Positions 59,571 through 64,000 of a stretch of DNA of 64,000 bases are shown piece by piece. This DNA comes from Cyanomargarita calcarea GSE-NOS-MK-12-04C (GTDB lineage: Bacteria > Cyanobacteriota > Cyanobacteriia > Cyanobacteriales > Nostocaceae). The notes beneath the pieces were generated by a model, which was given only the letters and a program-made list of their open reading frames with translations, ran no database searches and had not been told where the DNA came from. The stretch lies in the NCBI GenBank assembly GCA_019359595.1, contig JAHHGZ010000006.1, forward strand, positions 1 through 64,000, written 5' to 3'. Within the stretch, counting starts at the first letter, position 1, and the number at the start of each line of letters is the position of its first letter. Position numbers and translations under genes: made by a program.

Positions 59571-61370
59571 ATGTCTTATGTCTCCCTGCTAAAAAATATA
59601 CCAGATATCTTAAGCCAGCCAGCTGGCATCGCCGCGATCGCCTCTGTTGGGCTTCACGGTGCGATCGCGATCATTATGCCGTTGATGCCTGTAGAGTCTA
59701 GCAAGCCGAAAGAAACAGTATCAGCCTCAAGAACAGCATCAAAAACCAAAACTGTTGGAGTTGTTGAATTAAACAAAGCTCAACTGAGCCGTCTGCCGCA
59801 ACCTGCCCCTCAAATTGGTGCGCTCCCTCCCATACCGCAAGCTGCTCTCCAGGGGCAAGTACCCTTACCGAATATTAATGCGACTCAAGGAGTGCCATTA
59901 CAGGCTTTGCCACCAATGGCCTCTACATCCCTCTTACTACCCCCAATACCTAAGTCCCTAGACAACTATCGCACAGCCTCCTTGCCCAAAGGTCAATCGT
60001 CTATAAAAATAGTTCCGAGGACGGGTCTACAGATGGATCGGTCATTTAATGCTAGAACCACGGGGGCACAACCGTTTCCTCGTTTCGAGAATAGAGGGAC
60101 AAACAGGGACTTTAGCCAAGATGTAACAATAGGCGCATCTAGGAATTTACCGCCATCTCCTCCCAGCAGCTTACCAACATTACCGGCTGCAGGAATGCCT
60201 AATGGATTGCCTGTTAATTCATATCCCAACAATTATGCCAGTGCGCCTGCGTCCTTGCCCCCAGAGACTAGTGCGACTCCACCTGTAACACCACCAGCAA
60301 GTGAAGTATCTGGTTCTGGTGTAGCTACAAATTCATTAGTAGCACCCGTGGGACAAACTCTACAACCAGGGGATAATTTAGCCCTGGGTGGGGAAAGTTT
60401 ACCACAATGGAACTCAACAACAGGAAGTAGAATACCTGAGTTGCCATCGCAAACAATACCAAAGCAGCCTTCTGTTGGGATACAACAGGCACTTTTACAG
60501 TTAGACGGCTACGAAGACCTGAAAAAAACAGTCCAGCAACAATATCCGAGTGCGGAATTAAAATCAGCCATCCGTCAAACGCTCGCATCCAGCAAACCGG
60601 GTGTTGAAGGTGCAGTTTTAGGTGGATTGGTAGTTGATTCTGATGGCAAAGTCATTGATGTGAGATTCCAGGGAGAAAGACAAATCTCACCTGAGATCAA
60701 ATCTGCCGTTAGAGAACATTTCAGAGCAAATCCGTTCACCTCAAATGGCAAGATTAGTTATTACCCATTTAATCTGAAGTTCCAAGGTGACAGCGGCAAT
60801 GGTTCGATTGTGCCAAACCTGCGATCGCCTCAAGGTACTTCCAAGCCACCATCAGAAAAGACGGAAGCAAGAAACGTTCAGCCATTAGCAGTACCGTCCG
60901 TAACTTCTAAGCCACTAGCTGAAAGACTCCGGAATGTACAGCTAGCACCAGTACCACAAGTAACTTCTAAGCCACTAGCCCAGCGACTGCGGAGCGTCCA
61001 GTCAGCACCAGCACCATCCGTAACTTCTAAACCACTGTCTGAGGTACCTGAAGTCAAAATTCGGAATATTCCTTCCTTGCCAACTAGTGTATCCGTCGAT
61101 TCCAACCCAGTAGCGAGGGTGAGAATTCGTAACAATCAAGTAATGCCAATAGTTCCAACACCAGGGGTAAGAACTCGGAACAATCAAACTGCCCCAGCAG
61201 AAGAAAGAACCTCCAAACCAGCAGTTGAGCCAGTTAAAATTAATCGGGTTGTACCTTCACCCCAAGCTACATCCTCATCATCTGAGTCTGCAACTGAAGG
61301 CAGTCAAAAACTATTACAACAGTTGCGGCAAGTTCGAGAAAAAAGACAAAATTCCGAGCAGGAAAAATAG
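59571..61370 (+). CDS. TonB-like proline-rich protein
   Basis: 599 residues. A hydrophobic N-terminal helix (IAAIASVGLHGAIAIIMPLM, about 19-38) is followed by a long Pro/Ser-rich stretch (40-300). A TonB-C-like domain lies at about 340-405 (AVLGGLVVDSDGKVIDVRF). The last 180 residues include three 20-residue repeats (VTSKPLAERLRNVQ type) encoded with an exact 60-base period at 60901, 60961 and 61021. TonB transmits membrane energy to outer-membrane transporters; no ExbB/ExbD is nearby. The gap before it (58728-59570) shows nothing clear. Confidence 0.8.
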   Translation: MSYVSLLKNIPDILSQPAGIAAIASVGLHGAIAIIMPLMPVESSKPKETVSASRTASKTKTVGVVELNKAQLSRLPQPAPQIGALPPIPQAALQGQVPLPNINATQGVPLQALPPMASTSLLLPPIPKSLDNYRTASLPKGQSSIKIVPRTGLQMDRSFNARTTGAQPFPRFENRGTNRDFSQDVTIGASRNLPPSPPSSLPTLPAAGMPNGLPVNSYPNNYASAPASLPPETSATPPVTPPASEVSGSGVATNSLVAPVGQTLQPGDNLALGGESLPQWNSTTGSRIPELPSQTIPKQPSVGIQQALLQLDGYEDLKKTVQQQYPSAELKSAIRQTLASSKPGVEGAVLGGLVVDSDGKVIDVRFQGERQISPEIKSAVREHFRANPFTSNGKISYYPFNLKFQGDSGNGSIVPNLRSPQGTSKPPSEKTEARNVQPLAVPSVTSKPLAERLRNVQLAPVPQVTSKPLAQRLRSVQSAPAPSVTSKPLSEVPEVKIRNIPSLPTSVSVDSNPVARVRIRNNQVMPIVPTPGVRTRNNQTAPAEERTSKPAVEPVKINRVVPSPQATSSSSESATEGSQKLLQQLRQVREKRQNSEQEK

Positions 61371-61449
61371 GGATTGTTTATTGTAGGTTGTAAGTCTCTT
61401 ATAACCTACTACTCGACTACATTAATTTTGATGTGTTGTAAGGCTCAGA

Positions 61450-61735
61450 TACCCGACTTCTTAAAGGATACCACTGGCGCTGGGAGGGGTGGCACCTCTC
61501 CAGAACCCAAAATCCCGCCGTCACCATAGAATAGAATGGTGCGGCTAATTGAATATAGGCGCTGAACGCTTACCGCAGGTAGCCCACAGTCAGGTGGGCT
61601 TTGTACCGATAGCCCCAGTATGGAACGCTGCGGGCCATTATTGTTGGGGGGTATGCGAGAGAACTGCTTGGATCAATATTGAGGGGTTAGACCTACCATT
61701 CGCGCCTCTGTATCCATGAAAGTTGTCGGGTATCT
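61450..61735 (+). ncRNA. Highly structured, unassigned RNA-like segment
   Basis: Nested or neighbouring stems: GCCG-CACCAT / ATGGTG-CGGC (61517-61527, 61536-61545), CCGCAG / CTGCGG (61573-61578, 61628-61633) enclosing AGCCCAC / GTGGGCT (61581-61587, 61594-61600), GAGG / CCTC (61681, 61705). Outer ends are ATACCCGACTT (61450) and AAGTTGTCGGGTAT (61720). Orientation is uncertain. It looks like an insertion into a CCCGACTT..AAGTTGTCGGG hairpin. An omega-RNA/HEARO-like relic or other ncRNA is possible. Confidence 0.5.
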
Positions 61736-61766
61736 TGTAACACCTTGAAAGGAATGTGATGAGCAA

Positions 61767-61799
61767 TAAAAAAACCCTGTGGAAATACCACAGAGTTTG
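61767..61799 (-). terminator. Terminator of petJ
   Basis: AAACTCTGTGG / CCACAGGGTTT (read leftward, 5-nt loop, one mismatch) followed by seven T's, about 30 bases after the petJ stop. Confidence 0.85.
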
Positions 61800-61830
61800 A
61801 GTTATGAAAAAATATGGCAATTAAGTAATA

Positions 61831-62175
61831 TTACCAACCTGTTTCTGCTTTCTGAAAAACGTAAGTAGCAACTTCAACAATCTCCTGCTCGCTCAATTTA
61901 GATTTGAAAGCGGGCATAGCATTTTTCCCATACTGCAACTGATAGATAATCGCCCCGATAGAGTCGGTATTATAATTTTCTAGATACTCTTCCATTGCTT
62001 CTTTTTTTAAGGTTTTCTCGGAGATGAGAATGTTCCCACCACCGATATGACAAGAAGCACAGTGAGCGCTGAAGATTTTGGCACCAGTGGATATTTCGGA
62101 AGCGAATGCTGGACTAATAAATGTAAAATTGAATAAGGCGATCGCTAATAGCAAAACTAGCACAAGTCTTCTCAA
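61831..62175 (-). CDS. petJ: Cytochrome c6 (cytochrome c553)
   Basis: 114 residues. A signal peptide (1-25, ending PAFAS) directs it to the thylakoid lumen. GAKIFSAHCASCHIGG has the CxxCH haem-binding site, and NAMPAF the axial Met. It carries electrons from cytochrome b6f to photosystem I, replacing plastocyanin when copper is scarce. A two- to three-residue insertion (EEYLENYNTD) lengthens the usual loop after TLKK. It is close to petE on the same strand, but with a 237-base gap and its own terminator. Confidence 0.85.
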   Translation of the reverse strand: MRRLVLVLLLAIALFNFTFISPAFASEISTGAKIFSAHCASCHIGGGNILISEKTLKKEAMEEYLENYNTDSIGAIIYQLQYGKNAMPAFKSKLSEQEIVEVATYVFQKAETGW

Positions 62176-62412
62176 GGGATTCTCCTAGCAACAAGCCTCC
62201 AGCAACTGGAAATATATCCAGTAACTATTCTATGGTGGCTCAATGCCCTATTGGTGTAGTTAGCTCTACACTTGCTAAGGAATCATAGTAATAGTGACGA
62301 ATTCAATCCCCCTGTATCGCTAAATAGAGAATGAACTCGTCACTTAATCTTTATGTGTTCGCCAGCGTGTTTTATTGCTTGGGAAATTATAAAGTGAAAA
62401 ACAGGAAAATTA

Positions 62413-62832
62413 CTAGCCTTCTACAGTAATTTTACCAACCATCCCAGCACCACGATGAGGTTCGCAGTAAAAGGTGTATGTACCAGGAGCTGCGTCAGTC
62501 GGGAAAGTTGTTTCTTGGGTTTGGCCGGGACTCATCATCAACTTTTTGTGAGATAACGCTTTTGCTAAATCCGCACTCTTAGTGGGATTTTGGGCAGCAT
62601 CAAACACAACGTTATGGGGAGGAACCTTATTGTTTACCCATTTAATTGTATCACCTGGTTTAACGGTCAATTTTGCTGGTTCAAACGCCAGCATACCTTT
62701 ATCACTACCCAGCTTCACTGTATATGTTTCAGCCGCTGCGGTCGGAGTGAAAACAGCAAAGCTACTCACAACTAAAAACATCGTCAACAAAGCTAAACCT
62801 AAGCGACGCATGCTTGACCCAATCAATCTCAT
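62413..62832 (-). CDS. petE: Plastocyanin
   Basis: 139 residues. TAGGAGAAC six bases ahead selects ATG 62832; a second Met is at residue 8. A signal peptide ends AAAE at about 34-35. Copper ligands are complete: His in VPPHNVVF, and Cys, His, Met in [11 protein letters not shown]. It is the lumenal electron carrier from b6f to photosystem I. Such genes are normally controlled by copper; no operator can be named from the sequence. The gap 62833-63175 holds GGAAGAA tandem repeats and no gene. Confidence 0.95.
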   Translation of the reverse strand: MRLIGSSMRRLGLALLTMFLVVSSFAVFTPTAAAETYTVKLGSDKGMLAFEPAKLTVKPGDTIKWVNNKVPPHNVVFDAAQNPTKSADLAKALSHKKLMMSPGQTQETTFPTDAAPGTYTFYCEPHRGAGMVGKITVEG

Positions 62833-62926
62833 AGCGTTCTCCTAACACAGATTTTTAATTACCTTTCTTTATTTTAGATATAATCCAGCCCAAATATGAC
62901 AGTCTGTCATAGATATTTTTTTGAAT

Positions 62927-62959
62927 GAAGGAAGAAGGAAGAAGGAAGAAGGAAGAAGG
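62927..62959. repeat. GGAAGAA short tandem repeats
   Basis: About four copies of GGAAGAA between petE and psbV. A related CTTCTTC run lies at 27469-27489. Confidence 0.75.
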
Positions 62960-63175
62960 TTTATATATGTGGATTGGAACCGTTCGACGAGCGCTATTTC
63001 GACAAAGCTCAGTATAAGCCAGTCGAGTCGCGCTCACGCTGAAGCCCCAACTCAAAACGGGCGACCAGAAGGTCAGGGTATTAAAAAGAACAGCGGTCAT
63101 CAAAAATCTAAAATCAGATAAAGGCGGAGTTACCCGCCCTTAAACTAGTCACTAAAGAGGCATTTTAAACTGGCT

Positions 63176-63667
63176 TTAGTAGTATATTTTACCGCCGCCC
63201 CACTTATCGCCGACTATCTTAGGTTGTAGGAGAATATGACCGGCGATCGCTTTCAAGTCTTTATCGGTGAGATTTCTCATTTCTGTGAAAATATCTGCAC
63301 TCTTGAGACTGGGATGCAATTCGGAAATTTCCTCTTCACCGTCGTAAGTAGTGGGATTTTTCATATAATCCACTAAACCGTCAATATTATTGCGGGGTGG
63401 TGTTGCCAGTGCTAAAGATTCGGGGTCGAGTCCCACGTTTTGGTTGGTTTTGGTGACTCCACCAGCATGACACTGGGCACAAGCGTATTGGAATAAACGC
63501 TTACCTTCTTTAACTTCTTTGAGGCTGAGTACAACCTTGTCACCCTTTTCATTTAATTGCACGCTGCGGATACCTTCATCAAGTTCCACCGCATTAGCGC
63601 TACCGATCGCAAACTGAAACGTCAGCAAAACAGTAGCGACAAAAATGCCAATAAATCTTCTAAACAT
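63176..63667 (-). CDS. psbV: Photosystem II cytochrome c550
   Basis: 163 residues, the normal length. A signal peptide (1-26, ending ANA) precedes VELDEGIRSVQLN. The haem site is YACAQCHAGG (CxxCH) and the sixth ligand is the His in ISELHPSLKS, as in all PsbV proteins. The C-terminal KWGGGKIYY is typical. It binds the lumenal face of photosystem II and stabilises the Mn4CaO5 cluster and chloride. Confidence 0.97.
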   Translation of the reverse strand: MFRRFIGIFVATVLLTFQFAIGSANAVELDEGIRSVQLNEKGDKVVLSLKEVKEGKRLFQYACAQCHAGGVTKTNQNVGLDPESLALATPPRNNIDGLVDYMKNPTTYDGEEEISELHPSLKSADIFTEMRNLTDKDLKAIAGHILLQPKIVGDKWGGGKIYY

Positions 63668-63762
63668 CTTTCCCCTTAAAGATTTTGACGCTCAACACAG
63701 CTCTTTTGGGCGATACTCAATCTCTTGTTATTAAATGTTAACTGTTATTTGCCTGTCTCCCT

Positions 63763-63978
63763 TCAAGTGGCTTCAGTTTCATCCACCGAGTCACTTGTCC
63801 CCTTTGGGGATGTTTCAGACAAAATTTGGGAAATAATTGCCTTTGCATCTTCTAACGCCAAACGGGTGTTTTGGTGTTTGAAGGCAATTCCCAATTGGTT
63901 GCACATCAGAAACACCTTTTCCACAGAAACGCTGAAGTCTGCCGCTATTTCCGCGATTGATAGGTCAGCAAAACCCAT
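63763..63978 (-). CDS. Small helix-turn-helix-like protein upstream of psbV
   Basis: 71 residues. LSIAEIAADFSVSVEKVFLMCNQLGI looks like a helix-turn-helix or IF2-N-like module; the last 15 residues are polar. Proteins of this type occur near psbV in related genomes, from memory, but no function is known. It is about 95 bases upstream of psbV on the same strand, so a shared transcript is possible. The start at 63978 lies near the window edge. Confidence 0.6.
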   Translation of the reverse strand: MGFADLSIAEIAADFSVSVEKVFLMCNQLGIAFKHQNTRLALEDAKAIISQILSETSPKGTSDSVDETEAT

Positions 63979-64000
63979 AATCCTTGTTAACCGAGAGATA

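Overview
The window comes from a cyanobacterium, most likely a filamentous, heterocyst-type (Nostocales) strain. The evidence is psbV, plastocyanin and cytochrome c6, very frequent GCGATCGC (HIP1) sites, TTAGGAG heptamer repeats, dispersed CCCGACTT / AACCCGG hairpins, and a tRNA array of the kind known from that order. The species cannot be fixed from the sequence.

Layout. 0.2-2.5 kb: ribosomal protein L32, a molybdopterin oxidoreductase and an aldehyde dehydrogenase. 2.6-14 kb: a dense two-component region. It holds three receiver-plus-kinase hybrids (two of them close paralogues), two single receivers, a large PAS kinase and a NarL-type regulator, with a secreted PEP-CTERM-like protein and a DUF2294 protein between them. 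14.3-16.6 kb: an integron-type integrase fragment, then an ECF sigma/anti-sigma pair. 17-23 kb: a sulfur block (SLC13 permease with TrkA-C domains, ATP sulfurylase, CysH with Fe-S cysteines, thioredoxin-fold protein, YeiH-type permease, DUF302 protein). 24-29 kb: a stress block (CsbD, TIGR02587/TIGR02588 membrane pair, ChaB-domain protein, Dps, low-temperature-induced-like protein). 29.5-35.5 kb: SRPBCC protein, GAF histidine kinase, a ribbon-helix-helix protein, an HNH endonuclease and small conserved proteins.

35.6-36.9 kb is a tRNA array (Asp, Lys, Ser, Arg, Ile, Asn, Ser) with a 196-bp MITE-like element and a tRNA remnant. Two of these tRNAs carry swapped but complementary 19/56 tertiary bases.

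38,014-55,717 is an integrated element of about 17.7 kb, bounded by a 24-bp direct repeat of the 3' end of a tRNA-Glu gene. It carries a tyrosine integrase beside the tRNA, a DUF3854/VapE-like primase-helicase, a TGACACCT iteron array, a TGCACGTGCA operator array with a ribbon-helix-helix gene that has a lambda-like -1 slippery site, a lysin-like amidase, a tightly overlapped operon of small and membrane proteins, and a leftward block of large proteins I cannot assign to any family. I see no terminase, portal or tailed-phage capsid gene. It is the best candidate here for an undescribed system: a virus or satellite with an unfamiliar particle, or a replicating integrative element with an unknown cargo.

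55.7-64 kb returns to the chromosome: a CPA1 antiporter, a cytochrome-b6-like protein with an altered haem-ligand set, a TonB-like protein, a strongly structured unassigned RNA-like segment, and the photosynthetic electron-carrier genes petJ, petE and psbV.
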